64,000 bases of DNA from Roseiarcus sp036488815 (GTDB lineage: Bacteria; Pseudomonadota; Alphaproteobacteria; Rhizobiales; Beijerinckiaceae), in assembly GCA_036488815.1 (NCBI GenBank), contig DASXGX010000028.1:35411-99410 (forward strand), written 5' to 3'. The position numbers were made by a program, and so were the translations under genes. Below are positions 26,201 through 34,868 of the stretch, one piece after another. Positions within the stretch are counted from its first letter, which is position 1, and each line of letters begins with the position of its first letter. Below the pieces are notes generated by a model. It was not told the DNA's origin and did no database searches. It saw only the letters and a list, made by a program, of their open reading frames with translations.

Positions 26201-26231
26201 CGAGTTCACTGTCACGCTCGCTCAAGGCCAT
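25476..26231 (-). CDS. Five-repeat protein alternating Arg-rich amphipathic helices and poly-acidic linkers; unknown function
   Basis: 251 residues made of about five copies of a ~50-residue unit. Each copy has a helix with RRRR flanked by Leu/Ile (RRRR at residues 21-24, 74-77, 124-127, 175-178 and 228-231; core GLLRRRRxRxLLxAHLLRE). Copies 1-4 end in a Glu/Asp/Gly run such as EEEDEEEGGDEE. The protein is thus a zwitterionic block copolymer with strong helix and disorder alternation. There is no signal peptide or membrane helix. The strand is decided by the ATG at 26231 with AGGAGGTTGAAA directly upstream, and by the flanking same-strand genes. The opposite strand also carries a long open frame that looks membrane-like, which I take to be a shadow. 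No family recognised. Confidence 0.75.
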   Translation of the reverse strand: MALSERDSELERALMGRGMMRRRRARSMLLSELMRDRRHGNGQDLHGSEEEDEEEGGDEERRVLKLLIARGLLRRRRIQRLLLAHLLRESHEEESEDSEGEEGEEGGEEERRIAKLLIARGLLRRRRMRQLLVAHLLRERAETDEDEDEDEGEEEGGDDESRRLLRLLVAGGLLRRRRVRRALAAHLMHERAEADEEDDEDEGGESETEAGSRDRRIVRALVGSRLLRRRRMRRALLSQLVREGGRERDAA

Positions 26232-26250
26232 TTTCAACCTCCTCTATCTG

Positions 26251-26694
26251 CTAGGACGCAGCCTTCGAAGTCGCTCGGTCCGCCTCCGGCCCCCCGCCGG
26301 CGGCGATGTCTTCAATCAAGCTTCGAACTATAGCTTTGCGAATGGATGCACGACGGGCGTCGCGAGCCGCGAACGTCTCTTCCAACAACGGCTCTAAGAG
26401 GATGCGTCGAACGCTCGCCTCATCGTCTGTCTCGTCGCGCTCTTCTTTTGCTCCGTCGCCATCAAGCAACGCGGCGACGCCGGCTTCGAACGCGCGCTCC
26501 AAAAGCGCATCCACGCCGCCACGGAAATTCCTCGCCAATTCGAGGCGCTCGGCCTTTGTGATTTCTCGGGGCCCGTGAGTTGCGTCGACGACTTCGAGCT
26601 TGAGCACGCCGCCAGTCGCAGTATCCAGCGTAAAAACAATGCTTTCAGGCAGCGCCGCGGCGTCGCCCGCCACAGATTCCTGCGGTTCGGCCAT
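26251..26694 (-). CDS. Unknown acidic protein, first gene of the charged-repeat operon
   Basis: 147 residues. The N-terminal half has a possible small beta domain (SIVFTLDTATGGVLKLEVVD). The helical C-terminal half contains RRILLEPLLEETFAARDARR and RKAIVRSLIEDIAAG, reminiscent of the RRxxxxLLxxLL helices of the next gene, which may reflect shared partners or ancestry. The ATG at 26694 has GAAGGAGACGCTCAA upstream. It ends 19 bases before the repeat protein's start, so the two are surely co-transcribed. No family recognised. Confidence 0.75.
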   Translation of the reverse strand: MAEPQESVAGDAAALPESIVFTLDTATGGVLKLEVVDATHGPREITKAERLELARNFRGGVDALLERAFEAGVAALLDGDGAKEERDETDDEASVRRILLEPLLEETFAARDARRASIRKAIVRSLIEDIAAGGGPEADRATSKAAS

Positions 26695-27160
26695 TTGAGC
26701 GTCTCCTTCGCCAGCACAAATGACAGCCAAGTCCCCTGGCCGCGAACGATTGGCGGCCCACGCCTCGGCTCGCTCGCGCGCGAATAGCTTGGCTCCAGAA
26801 TGGAGGTCACGCCGAATGAAACTATGTGCCGATCGTTCCCCCGGGAACGCACATTTTGCCGTTCGACCTTCCTGAGCCGGCGTCGGCGCCGACTTTGGCG
26901 CGCCTCCGCTGTACTGCGGTAAGATCAGTCGAGTTGCAGAAGAACAAACAAGTTAGACGATTTTAGGACGTCTGGCCGACGATCGGCTGCGGTCTTCTGT
27001 TGATGAGGCTCAATGGGCACTCTACGAGCGGGTTTGGCGCGAGCCGGCAAGGGCGGCGCCTTTGGCGCCGAGTGACACCTTCGACGCGAAGGCGGCAGAG
27101 CGAACGCCGAGCCGAGTAGGCCGCTCACGCGACGTGACGGCGGGTTCACTCCGCTCGCGT
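26695..27160. other. Intergenic region upstream of the charged-repeat operon
   Basis: 466 bases without a convincing gene. It contains an inverted repeat GTTCCC-CC-GGGAAC at 26835-26848 and a short hairpin (CGGCGCC-TTT-GGCGCCG) at 27054-27070 that could end glycogen phosphorylase transcription. The promoter of the minus-strand operon must lie near 26700-26900, but no clear sigma motif is visible. GGAAC in the palindrome has no CGTT at the EcfG spacing on either strand. Confidence 0.4.
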
Positions 27161-29668
27161 CTAAGACACCGCGCACGGCTTTACGTCCCATATTTCCGAG
27201 GCGTACTCGGCAATGGTGCGGTCACTCGAAAATTGCCCAGAGCTGGCCACGTTCTTGATGACCTTGCTCGTCCAACCCTCAGGGTCGACGTACAACTCGA
27301 GCAATCGTCGGTCCGCGTCCAGATAGGCCGCGAGATCGGCGAGGTGCATGTAGTAGTCGCCATGGACGAGCAAGGCCTCGCGCAGGGGATTAAATGCGCC
27401 CGGTTCATGTCGGCTGAAATGATCCGAGACGATGAGATCCAGCGCCGCCCGCGTCTTCGGTTCATTGTCATAGTGCCACTGAGGGTTATACCAGCTGCGG
27501 CTGCCAGCTACCTGCTCAGTTGTCAGCCCAAACAGGAAAAGATTGTCCTCGCCTGCGGCCTCGGCCATTTCAATCGTTGCGCCGTCGCGCGTACCAATGG
27601 TGAGTGCGCCATTCATCATGAACTTCATGTTGCTGGTGCCGCTTGCCTCGTAACCTGCCGTCGATATCTGATTGGATACATCGCTGGCGGGGATCAGGCG
27701 CTCGGCGAGGGACACGGAATAGTCTGGCAGGAAAACGACCTTGAGCCGGCCGCGTACCGCCGGGTCGCCATCGATGGTGCGTGCGAGATTGTTGATGAAT
27801 TTTATAATGATTTTGGCGAGATGATACGCGGGAGCCGCCTTGCCTGCGAAGAAGAAGACCCGCGGCGGCATTTCGAGGGCAGGGTTTTGCCGCAAGCTGT
27901 CGTACAGCGCCACGATGCGCAAGGCGTTCAGAAGCTGCCGCTTGTATTCGTGGATCCGCTTCGCCTGGCTATCAAAAATCGCATCCGGATCGACCGTCAC
28001 GCCAGCGCTTGATTGCAACCAGCGCGCAAACCGTACTTTGGCGTCACGCTTGGCTTTGCGCACGGCCTCACGAAAGCCGCTGTCGGCGGCGAGGGGCCTG
28101 AGCTTTGTCAACTCGCCAAGATCGGTGACCCACCGATCGCCGATAGCCGCGGTGATCGCGCCGGCGAGAGCAGGATTCGCCAATAGCAACCAGCGGCGCG
28201 GCGTCACACCATTTGTCTTGTTGCTGAAGCGCTCGGGGTACGTCTCGGCGAGATCTTTGACAGTAACTGTGCGCAACAGGTGGGAATGGATAGCGGCAAC
28301 CCCGTTTGTGCTGTGCGAGCCCACAATGGCAAGGTTGGCCATGCGGATCTTGGTTTGCTCGCCCTCCTCAACCAGGCTGATCCGGCTTAGGCGCTGTTCG
28401 TCGTCCGGGATCCGCGTTCGCGCTTCGGCGAGCAGCCTGCGGTTGATCTCGAGGATAATTTCCAGGTGACGCGGCAACAGCAGCTCGAACCAGCGGAGCG
28501 GCCATTTCTCCAACGCCTCCGGGAGGAGGGTATGATTGGTGTAAGCCAGCGTCCGGCGCGACAGGTCCCAGGCCTCGTCCCATCCGAGCCGGGCTTCGTC
28601 GAGCAGAATGCGCATCAGCTCAGGAACCGCGAGGCTGGGATGGGTGTCGTTGAGCTGGATGGCGACCTTGGCGGGAAGCGTAGCCCAATCGGAATTGCTG
28701 CGGCAGAACCGCCGCACGAGATCGGCCAGCGAGCAGGCAACGAGGAAATACTCCTGCACAAAGCGCAGGCCCTGGCCCATGCTCGTGGAGTCGTCGGGAT
28801 AGAGCACCCTTGTCAGCGATTCCGCCGAAAGCCGTTCGGCAAGGGCGCCGACAAATTCACCGGCGCTGAATGCCTGGAAGTCGAACACGTCCGCGGCGGC
28901 GGCCGCCCACAACCGAAGCGTGTTGATGTTTTTTCCGCCGAACCCCACCACCGGCCGGTCGAACGGCAGGCCGATCAGGCTTGACGGCCGCCCGGCAACC
29001 ACACCCAGCGTCCCGCCGCGGACGGCGAATGAGCAACCGAGCTTTACCTCCACGGCTTCTTGTGGCCGCGCGACCTCCCATGGATCGGGCCGGCGCAACC
29101 AATTGTCCGGCTGCTCGCTCTGCCAGCCGTCCTCAATGGTCTGGCGGAAAATGCCGTACTCGTAGCGGAGGCCATACCCCATTGCCGGAAGCTGCATGGT
29201 GGCCATGGAGTCGATGAAACATGCCGCGAGGCGGCCAAGCCCGCCGTTCCCAAGACCGGCATCCGGCTCCTCCTCAAGCAATGCGAGGAGATCAAACCCA
29301 TGCTCGTCGGCAAGTTCCTTGCCGATTGGATCCAGGAGGAGGTTCATGATGTTATTGGCTAAAGAGCGCCCTATGAGGAACTCCATCGACAGATAGTAAA
29401 CCCGCTTCGGGTTCTCGTGTTCGTACGTCTGCTCGGTGCGCAACCACCGCTGCGAGAGGACGTCCCGGACCGAACGGGCGATGGCTTCATAACGTTCACG
29501 AGGGCCCACCGCAGCCGCATCGACGACGTTGTCGAACGTGACATGACGCTCATAAAGGGCATCGGCTGCGCCCTTAAGCTTGATCGGGCCACACCCGTAT
29601 TGCCGGAGCAGCGCCTCTTTAGGGGAGGCTGACCTTACGGCGCGCCCCGCCGTTTCGTCCGCGTCCAT
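27161..29668 (-). CDS. glgP: Glycogen/alpha-glucan phosphorylase
   Basis: Releases glucose-1-phosphate from glycogen with phosphate, using pyridoxal phosphate. The 835 residues are full length for the family. Visible blocks: VYYLSMEFLIGRSL, EEEPDAGLGNGGLGRLAACF, GYGLRYEYGIFRQ, IQLNDTHPSLAVPELMR, FSNKTNGVTPRRWL, QAKRIHEYKRQLLN, and the PLP-lysine segment EASGTSNMKFMMNGAL, followed by TIGTRDGATIEM. The ATG at 29668 is preceded by GAGGGCAGGAAC. The gene is not next to other glg genes here, but phosphoketolase, acetate kinase and PPK2 lie within 20 kb, suggesting fermentation of stored glycogen through acetyl-phosphate. Confidence 0.97.
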   Translation of the reverse strand: MDADETAGRAVRSASPKEALLRQYGCGPIKLKGAADALYERHVTFDNVVDAAAVGPRERYEAIARSVRDVLSQRWLRTEQTYEHENPKRVYYLSMEFLIGRSLANNIMNLLLDPIGKELADEHGFDLLALLEEEPDAGLGNGGLGRLAACFIDSMATMQLPAMGYGLRYEYGIFRQTIEDGWQSEQPDNWLRRPDPWEVARPQEAVEVKLGCSFAVRGGTLGVVAGRPSSLIGLPFDRPVVGFGGKNINTLRLWAAAAADVFDFQAFSAGEFVGALAERLSAESLTRVLYPDDSTSMGQGLRFVQEYFLVACSLADLVRRFCRSNSDWATLPAKVAIQLNDTHPSLAVPELMRILLDEARLGWDEAWDLSRRTLAYTNHTLLPEALEKWPLRWFELLLPRHLEIILEINRRLLAEARTRIPDDEQRLSRISLVEEGEQTKIRMANLAIVGSHSTNGVAAIHSHLLRTVTVKDLAETYPERFSNKTNGVTPRRWLLLANPALAGAITAAIGDRWVTDLGELTKLRPLAADSGFREAVRKAKRDAKVRFARWLQSSAGVTVDPDAIFDSQAKRIHEYKRQLLNALRIVALYDSLRQNPALEMPPRVFFFAGKAAPAYHLAKIIIKFINNLARTIDGDPAVRGRLKVVFLPDYSVSLAERLIPASDVSNQISTAGYEASGTSNMKFMMNGALTIGTRDGATIEMAEAAGEDNLFLFGLTTEQVAGSRSWYNPQWHYDNEPKTRAALDLIVSDHFSRHEPGAFNPLREALLVHGDYYMHLADLAAYLDADRRLLELYVDPEGWTSKVIKNVASSGQFSSDRTIAEYASEIWDVKPCAVS

Positions 29669-29995
29669 GTTCCTGCCCTCATCAGCCGGTGCTCTTGCTC
29701 GTCTGAGCAGCCTACCCGCGAATGCTATGTTCCTAGGCGGAACCTTGTGCCCCAGACATTATCCGACGGCGGTTCGGCGCGCAAAGATCGCGCCGGTGGG
29801 GTGGGCCGATCGCGCCCGAGCGCCGCAAGTTGCTATGGCGAACGCCGGCCCCGCTTCCCCTCGATTGTCCCGGCTTCGCCGCTCTCGAGCTGTGAGAGCT
29901 CGATGGCGGGGTTGCGTGCGCCCGCCGTCAAAAAAGGGTACGATAGCGGCGCTCTTTGAGAGGGCTTCCGGACCGGCTAGGAAGGGACCCCGCCC
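29669..29995. other. Intergenic region between divergent glgP and a membrane protein gene
   Basis: 327 bases of GC-rich sequence that must carry both divergent promoters. No FNR-type box, EcfG-type promoter or clear palindrome was found by eye, and no short gene is convincing. Confidence 0.3.
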
Positions 29996-30568
29996 ATGAC
30001 CGACGGCACAAGCAAGGCCAAGCAGACCACGCTCAAGCAGGCTTCGCCGCAACACGAAACCCTCAAGCATCGCGCGCAGCACGAGTTGTGGCGGTTCGCA
30101 GCGATATTCGCCTATCTCTGGGCGATGTTTATCTTGTTCCAGATTCATGAATTCGTTGTGCTCGCACAACACGGAATTCCAGCCGAGAAGTTTGGCGCGG
30201 GCTTTGTAAACGCGCTCATCTTCGCCAAGGTGATGGTCGTGGCGGACAATCTTCCGGCGAACGCTTGGCTACGAACGAAGCCGCTCATCGTGCCGATCGT
30301 TGCTCGATCCGTCGGCTTCGCAGCGCTTTTGATTGTGGTCGACAGCATCGAGAAAATCCTTCTCGGCCTCATTCACCATAAGGCCGTCAACGCGAGTCTG
30401 CCGACCTACGGCGAAGGCGGGGTCGCGGGCATCGTTCTCGTCGCCATCATGATGGGATACGCGCTGGCGCCGTTTTTCGCGTTCGAGGAGATCGACCGGG
30501 TCATAGGCCCCGGCCGACTGGGCACAATCCTGTTCGGCATGGCGCCGCGGGGGGCCGAGGGACGCTGA
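29996..30568 (+). CDS. Conserved-looking multi-pass membrane protein, unknown function
   Basis: 190 residues with a hydrophilic N-terminus and four probable membrane helices: FAAIFAYLWAMFILFQIHEF, ALIFAKVMVVADN, VARSVGFAALLIVVDSI and GIVLVAIMMGYALAPFFAF. The ATG at 29996 follows AGGAAGGGACCCCGCCC. It ends convergently with the YiaV-like gene. No function is known to me for this type. Confidence 0.8.
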   Translation: MTDGTSKAKQTTLKQASPQHETLKHRAQHELWRFAAIFAYLWAMFILFQIHEFVVLAQHGIPAEKFGAGFVNALIFAKVMVVADNLPANAWLRTKPLIVPIVARSVGFAALLIVVDSIEKILLGLIHHKAVNASLPTYGEGGVAGIVLVAIMMGYALAPFFAFEEIDRVIGPGRLGTILFGMAPRGAEGR

Positions 30569-30639
30569 TCAAAGAGGAGAGAGTGCGCTCTCGACTGCGT
30601 TCGATTTGACGTGAGCCCTGTGCGGGAGCGGCGGCTCTT

Positions 30640-31758
30640 TTACACGACGTAATTCAACCACGCGTACATCCTCAAAATGATGCGGCGAATGATGGCGGTC
30701 CACCGCCAGTGCTCCGTGTAGACGGCAACCTGCGCAGTCGCGCCGGCCGGAAGCTGGTAGCCCGAGAGATCGTCGAGAATGTCGATGCGGGTCAGCGCCC
30801 GGGTGGGAGACTTATTGCGCTCTTCAGGATCCAAAAGCGCGCCTCCTGCTTGCACCTGGCCCTGCGCGATCGCATCGCTGACCAGCGTGACTCGCCCTGC
30901 GAATACGCGACCAGGAATGCCGTCGAAGACGATCTCGGCCTCGGCGCCTACGTTCAGTCGCTGAAGGACGTTCTGGGAGAAAGACGCCTTCAGCACATTG
31001 GCGTCGTTGTGAATGAAGACCATCGTCGGCGTCGACGGACTCGCAACCATCCCAGGCCGCAAAGAGAGTTGCGTCACATAGCCGTCGGTGGGCGCCTTGG
31101 CGGTGGTCGCATTCAGATCGATCTGGGCTCTCGTCAGGTCCGCTTCAGCCCGCGCGACCGAAGTGTTGACGCCGCCAATCTCCGATGCATAGGCGAGCCG
31201 CGCCCGGTCCGCCGCGGCTTCCGCGCCAGCAAGGTCCTGTACGGCTGTTTCGAGATTTCGCACGGCCGTGTCGAGCGTTGTCGCCGCAGCGGAATCCTTC
31301 GCGAACAATTCACGCTGGCGGTCATAGGTCTGTTGCGCCAACACTTGGTCGGCCTTGGACTTGTTCACGTCGGCGACCGCCTGATCGTAAGAGGCTTTCA
31401 ACAACTGAACATTCTGTTCGGCCTCCGCGAGAAGCGCCTTCTTTTGGTCCACCACCGCGACATATGGACCCGGATCGAGCTTGAACAGCGGGTCGCCCTT
31501 CTTGAGGGGGGCGTTCGGCGTCACGGGAACCTCGATCACGATCCCCTGAATCGTAGGCGTTATCGGCGTGGTGAAGAAATAGAGGCGCGCATCGGGCGTG
31601 AAGGGTTGATTGTAGTCCATTCCCAGTAGGATTCCGCCGACCGCGACAACACCGCCGACGCAAGCCGTCGTCATCGTCCATTTGTTGACCGGAACGCGCA
31701 GGATCCGGAACACGACCACGCAAATCGCCGCATATCCGAGAAGAAGAATGCCGCCCAT
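30640..31758 (-). CDS. yiaV: HlyD family secretion protein, YiaV-like
   Basis: 372-residue membrane fusion protein of the YibH/YiaV/EmrA type. The N-terminus has two membrane segments (ILLLGYAAICVVVFRIL and TTACVGGVVAVGGILLG). Next come the lipoyl half TPTIQGIVIEVPVTPNAPLK, a coiled-coil hairpin at about residues 100-210, the second lipoyl half KAPTDGYVTQLSLRPGMV and a beta domain. It starts 8 bases after the stop of the DUF3302 gene, the same pairing as E. coli yiaW-yiaV. No exporter gene is adjacent; the substrate is unknown. Confidence 0.9.
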   Translation of the reverse strand: MGGILLLGYAAICVVVFRILRVPVNKWTMTTACVGGVVAVGGILLGMDYNQPFTPDARLYFFTTPITPTIQGIVIEVPVTPNAPLKKGDPLFKLDPGPYVAVVDQKKALLAEAEQNVQLLKASYDQAVADVNKSKADQVLAQQTYDRQRELFAKDSAAATTLDTAVRNLETAVQDLAGAEAAADRARLAYASEIGGVNTSVARAEADLTRAQIDLNATTAKAPTDGYVTQLSLRPGMVASPSTPTMVFIHNDANVLKASFSQNVLQRLNVGAEAEIVFDGIPGRVFAGRVTLVSDAIAQGQVQAGGALLDPEERNKSPTRALTRIDILDDLSGYQLPAGATAQVAVYTEHWRWTAIIRRIILRMYAWLNYVV

Positions 31759-31766
31759 GCTGGCGC

Positions 31767-32090
31767 CTATCTTTGTTGCGGATGTTCCAACGCGGTGACG
31801 CGCGTCTCCAAACGCGCGATCGCCTCCGCCGAAGCGCCTGCGGCCGAACCGCTGCTTGAGCCCCAGCCGCGGTCAGGGCGGTAGGCCATCGCCCAAATCC
31901 AGAGGAACGGCCACAGCGCTCCGAGCGTGGCGAGGCTGACCCAAGTGGCGGCGCCGATCGCGTCCACGTGCGGATGATTTCGCGCCTTGGCGATCTCGTA
32001 GGGCATGGCCCATACGGCAACCATGCCGTAAACGACCAACGCAACGATCGCGATCAAGACGAAGAGAGCGGCGTAGTCGAGATCGAGCAT
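31767..32090 (-). CDS. yiaW: DUF3302 small inner-membrane protein, YiaW-like
   Basis: 107 residues, the same length as E. coli YiaW. Two membrane helices (AALFVLIAIVALVVYGMVAV and WVSLATLGALWPFLWIWAMA) enclose the family-typical MPYEIAKARNHPHVDAI. The C-terminal tail ends in a short coiled-coil-like stretch (AIARLETRVTALEHPQQR). It is upstream of and co-transcribed with the YiaV-like adaptor. Confidence 0.9.
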   Translation of the reverse strand: MLDLDYAALFVLIAIVALVVYGMVAVWAMPYEIAKARNHPHVDAIGAATWVSLATLGALWPFLWIWAMAYRPDRGWGSSSGSAAGASAEAIARLETRVTALEHPQQR

Positions 32091-32379
32091 CGAAGACTCC
32101 GTCCTTCGCCCCGCGCTGACCGCGGCGCAAATCTCTGCACCGCTAAGCTTCGCGCCGTGCGAGGCCGACCAGATCGATTGGAGTCATATGATCGTCCTCA
32201 AAGGCGCGACCAGGACAGGAAAAGTCGCGCAGGCGCCGCGCTGTTGTCAATGGCTCGAAACCTCTCATTTATTGCGCGTGACAATGCAGGACGAAATACT
32301 CTTGCTCACATTGACAGGATTGGCGGCCCGTGCCACGCTGAAAATAGTCAGAATTTGTCCCGTCATGATCAGAGCCGAC

Positions 32380-32796
32380 ATGAGCATGATCATCGACATG
32401 GTTGTTCGTGGGTGGGACAATTTTGTTGCGCGCCCGACAGGAAGTTTAAATCTGCGGTTCGTAATCCAGCCGTCGATCGCGACTCTATTCGCCGTGCGCG
32501 CGGGCTTGAGGGACGCCAGAGCGGGCCGGCCCGCATATCTCTGGGCCGCAGTTACGAATCCAGGTTATCGTTGGCAGTTGCTGCATGGCGGCTGGAAGGA
32601 CATGCGGACGCCGTTTCTGGTCGCGGCGGCCCTTGATGTCGTCTACCAGCTGATCGTCCATAGGTTCGTCTATCCACTCGAACTGGTCTTTACGGCGACG
32701 CTGCTCGCACTCGTGCCGTATTTCATTTTGCGAGGGCCTGTGAATCGCATCGCGCGTCTCTTCCTTGGCGGCGTGAAGTCTCAAGGCCCGACATGA
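32380..32796 (+). CDS. Conserved hypothetical membrane-associated protein
   Basis: About 138 residues from the ATG at 32380. Motifs I recognise from unannotated alphaproteobacterial proteins include NFVARPTGSLNLRFVIQPS, AVRAGLRDARAGRPAYLWA and GGWKDMRTPFLVAAALDVVY, followed by hydrophobic LVFTATLLALVPYFILRG. The frame is open from 32188, but the first 60 residues look like non-coding sequence. The exact start is uncertain (32380 or 32398). Its function is unknown. Confidence 0.72.
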   Translation: MSMIIDMVVRGWDNFVARPTGSLNLRFVIQPSIATLFAVRAGLRDARAGRPAYLWAAVTNPGYRWQLLHGGWKDMRTPFLVAAALDVVYQLIVHRFVYPLELVFTATLLALVPYFILRGPVNRIARLFLGGVKSQGPT

Positions 32797-32841
32797 ACGC
32801 CGGCACGTGTTCTCCTCTCACCAGCAGGAAAGGCGGTTGTC

Positions 32842-33414
32842 ATGTCAGACGCGTCGAATCTGCAAGATGGCGCGAAGCCCTCGGCGATGGCGCTGCCTGA
32901 AGGCGGCTTCTTTAGGGATAAGGTGGAGCAGGGGCGCTACGGGCCCATCTTTCCCAAGACTCCTTCATGCTACGGCTTCTCGATCATCGCGAAGATCATC
33001 CCTGGACGAGAGCCGGTCTTTTACGAATATGCCCAGAAGATCGAGAAGACCGTGGCGGAACAACCCGACGCGCTCGCCGTGCTCAAGCTGCACTACCTTC
33101 GATGGAATCTTTTCGATATCAAGGGCGAAACGTACTTCCAGTACATGGGAATCTTCGACACCGATTTTGATAAATACACTGAGGACGCCGTCGCGCTTTT
33201 CGCGGCCACGGGAATCGACACCGTCTTCGAGAATTTGGAGGGTTTCCCGAGGGACTGGAAGACGAACGCGCCCGCGTTCATCAAATTTGTTCGCGATCAT
33301 CACCGCCCGAGTTTTCTTGAATACGGCGAATATCCGTTCGTGAGCGCCGACGAGATCAAGAAGGCGCTCAGGCTCAAAGCTTCATTCTCGAAGATGCTCG
33401 ATCAGATGCAGTGA
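32842..33414 (+). CDS. Uncharacterised protein of the DyP-peroxidase block
   Basis: 190 residues, soluble, without signal peptide. Sequence such as GFSIIAKIIPGREPVFYEYA, LKLHYLRWNLFDIKGETYFQ and YMGIFDTDFDKYTEDA suggests a compact alpha/beta ferredoxin-like fold, which is inference. The ATG at 32842 follows AGCAGGAAAGGCGGTTGTC. It lies 86 bases upstream of a DyP-type peroxidase start, with a second uncharacterised gene overlapping that gene's stop, so the three probably form one unit acting with the haem enzyme. Confidence 0.8.
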   Translation: MSDASNLQDGAKPSAMALPEGGFFRDKVEQGRYGPIFPKTPSCYGFSIIAKIIPGREPVFYEYAQKIEKTVAEQPDALAVLKLHYLRWNLFDIKGETYFQYMGIFDTDFDKYTEDAVALFAATGIDTVFENLEGFPRDWKTNAPAFIKFVRDHHRPSFLEYGEYPFVSADEIKKALRLKASFSKMLDQMQ

Positions 33415-33500
33415 CTCGACGCGCTTCCGCCTTCGGGAGGTGCTTGCATCAACAGCAAACCTTATAGCTGTTGGTCTCAAGCCCGTTTCGGATCGACGCC

Positions 33501-34868
33501 ATGCTCGAATTCGACGACATCCAGCACTTCCTGCTTGTACGGGCGCCTGCGCTCGCGGCGCGCTACGAGTTCCTATCGTTTCGTAACCCGAGAGGCGCAA
33601 CCGCGTGGCTGTCGGCGATGCTCGACGCCGTGCAGTCCGCCGCCTCGACGAAGGCCTCGCTTGAACGGAAGCAACGCTGGGCGACGGTCGCCTTCACCTG
33701 GAACGGCTTGCGCGCGCTGGGCTTGGACGAGGCTTCTTTGGCGACGTTTCCCGACGAGTTCAAGCAGGGCATGGCCGCCCGCGCGGAGATTCTCGGCGAC
33801 ACCGGCGACAACCATCCCGACAATTGGGTGGGCGGGCTCGCCAGTCCGGACCTCCACGCGATCGCGATCCTGTTCGGCCGCGACGGCGCGGAAGTGCGCC
33901 GGGGCCAAGACGAGCACGAACGGCTCATCGCGCGATGCGAAGGCGTCGAGGTATTGTCGTCCCTGGATTTGGAGGCGATTCCGCCGTTCGACTACGCGCA
34001 CGATCATTTCGGCTACCGCGATCGGCTCTCCGAGCCGGTCATAGAAGGCGCCGGCGCCGACCCGACGCCGGGATGGGGGCGGCCGCTCAAGCCAGGCGAG
34101 TTCATCCTCGGCTATCCCGATGAAAGCGGCCAACCCTATCCGATGCCGCAACCCGAGGCCTTGTCTCGCAACGGCAGCTACATAGCGTATCGCCGTCTGC
34201 AAGAGCATGTGGGCCGCTTTCGGGATTTCCTTCGCCAGCACGGCGAGACGCGGGAGGAGCAGGAGTTGGTCGCCGCGAAGCTGATGGGGCGTTGGCGCAG
34301 CGGCGCGCCGCTCGTTCTGGCGCCCGACAAGGACGATCCTGTGCTTGGCGCCGATCCGCAGCGCAACAACGATTTCAGCTACAAGGACATGGACCCGCAT
34401 GGCTATGCGGTCCCTCTGGGCGCGCACATCCGCCGCATGAATCCTCGCGACACGGCGGCCAATGTGAACCGCCGCCGCATGATCCGGCGCGGCGCCACTT
34501 ATGGTCCACCATTGCTTGACGACGCGCCGGAGGACGGCTTGGAGCGGGGGATCGCCGCATTCGTCGTCTGCGCAAGTCTGATCCGGCAATACGAGTTCGC
34601 TCAAAACGTTTGGATCAATGACCGGAATTTTCACGAACTCGGCAACGAGCGCGATCCCATCATCGGCAATCAGGACGGCACGCTGGAATATAAGATTCCA
34701 ACCCGTCCGATCCGCAAGAAGATCACCGGTCTGCCGGCTTTCACGACCGTGAAGGGCGGCGCCTACTTCTTCCTCCCCGGCATCAGTGCGCTTCGGCGCC
34801 TCGCAACACTCGCGGACTCGCGCGGAGCGCGGGCTCCGCAAATCGGCGATGAAAGGAGACCGCCATGA
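33501..34868 (+). CDS. DyP-type haem peroxidase
   Basis: A 455-residue dye-decolorising-type peroxidase of the longer class. The region around GYRDRLSEPVIEG (residues 171-183) corresponds to the GxxDG motif with the catalytic Asp174, but the final Gly is Arg. The proximal haem ligand lies in PLGAHIRRMNPRD (His309) and the distal Arg in RRRMIRRGATYGPP. No signal peptide is visible. The ATG at 33501 gives the natural N-terminus MLEFDDIQHFLLVRAP; an upstream TTG at 33471 is less likely. The downstream gene overlaps by ATGA. No encapsulin gene or targeting tail is seen. Confidence 0.92.
   Translation: MLEFDDIQHFLLVRAPALAARYEFLSFRNPRGATAWLSAMLDAVQSAASTKASLERKQRWATVAFTWNGLRALGLDEASLATFPDEFKQGMAARAEILGDTGDNHPDNWVGGLASPDLHAIAILFGRDGAEVRRGQDEHERLIARCEGVEVLSSLDLEAIPPFDYAHDHFGYRDRLSEPVIEGAGADPTPGWGRPLKPGEFILGYPDESGQPYPMPQPEALSRNGSYIAYRRLQEHVGRFRDFLRQHGETREEQELVAAKLMGRWRSGAPLVLAPDKDDPVLGADPQRNNDFSYKDMDPHGYAVPLGAHIRRMNPRDTAANVNRRRMIRRGATYGPPLLDDAPEDGLERGIAAFVVCASLIRQYEFAQNVWINDRNFHELGNERDPIIGNQDGTLEYKIPTRPIRKKITGLPAFTTVKGGAYFFLPGISALRRLATLADSRGARAPQIGDERRPP

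Noticed and set aside
25446..26333. Long plus-strand frame (295 codons) opposite the charged-repeat gene, looking like a four-helix membrane protein
   Set aside because: It lacks a ribosome site, runs against the strand of the flanking genes, and its hydrophobic stretches are the complement of Glu/Asp codons. The minus frame has AGGAGG and clear protein repeats.
26835..26848. Palindrome GTTCCC-CC-GGGAAC considered as part of an EcfG promoter
   Set aside because: GGAAC is present on both strands, but CGTT is not at 16-17 bases on either side.
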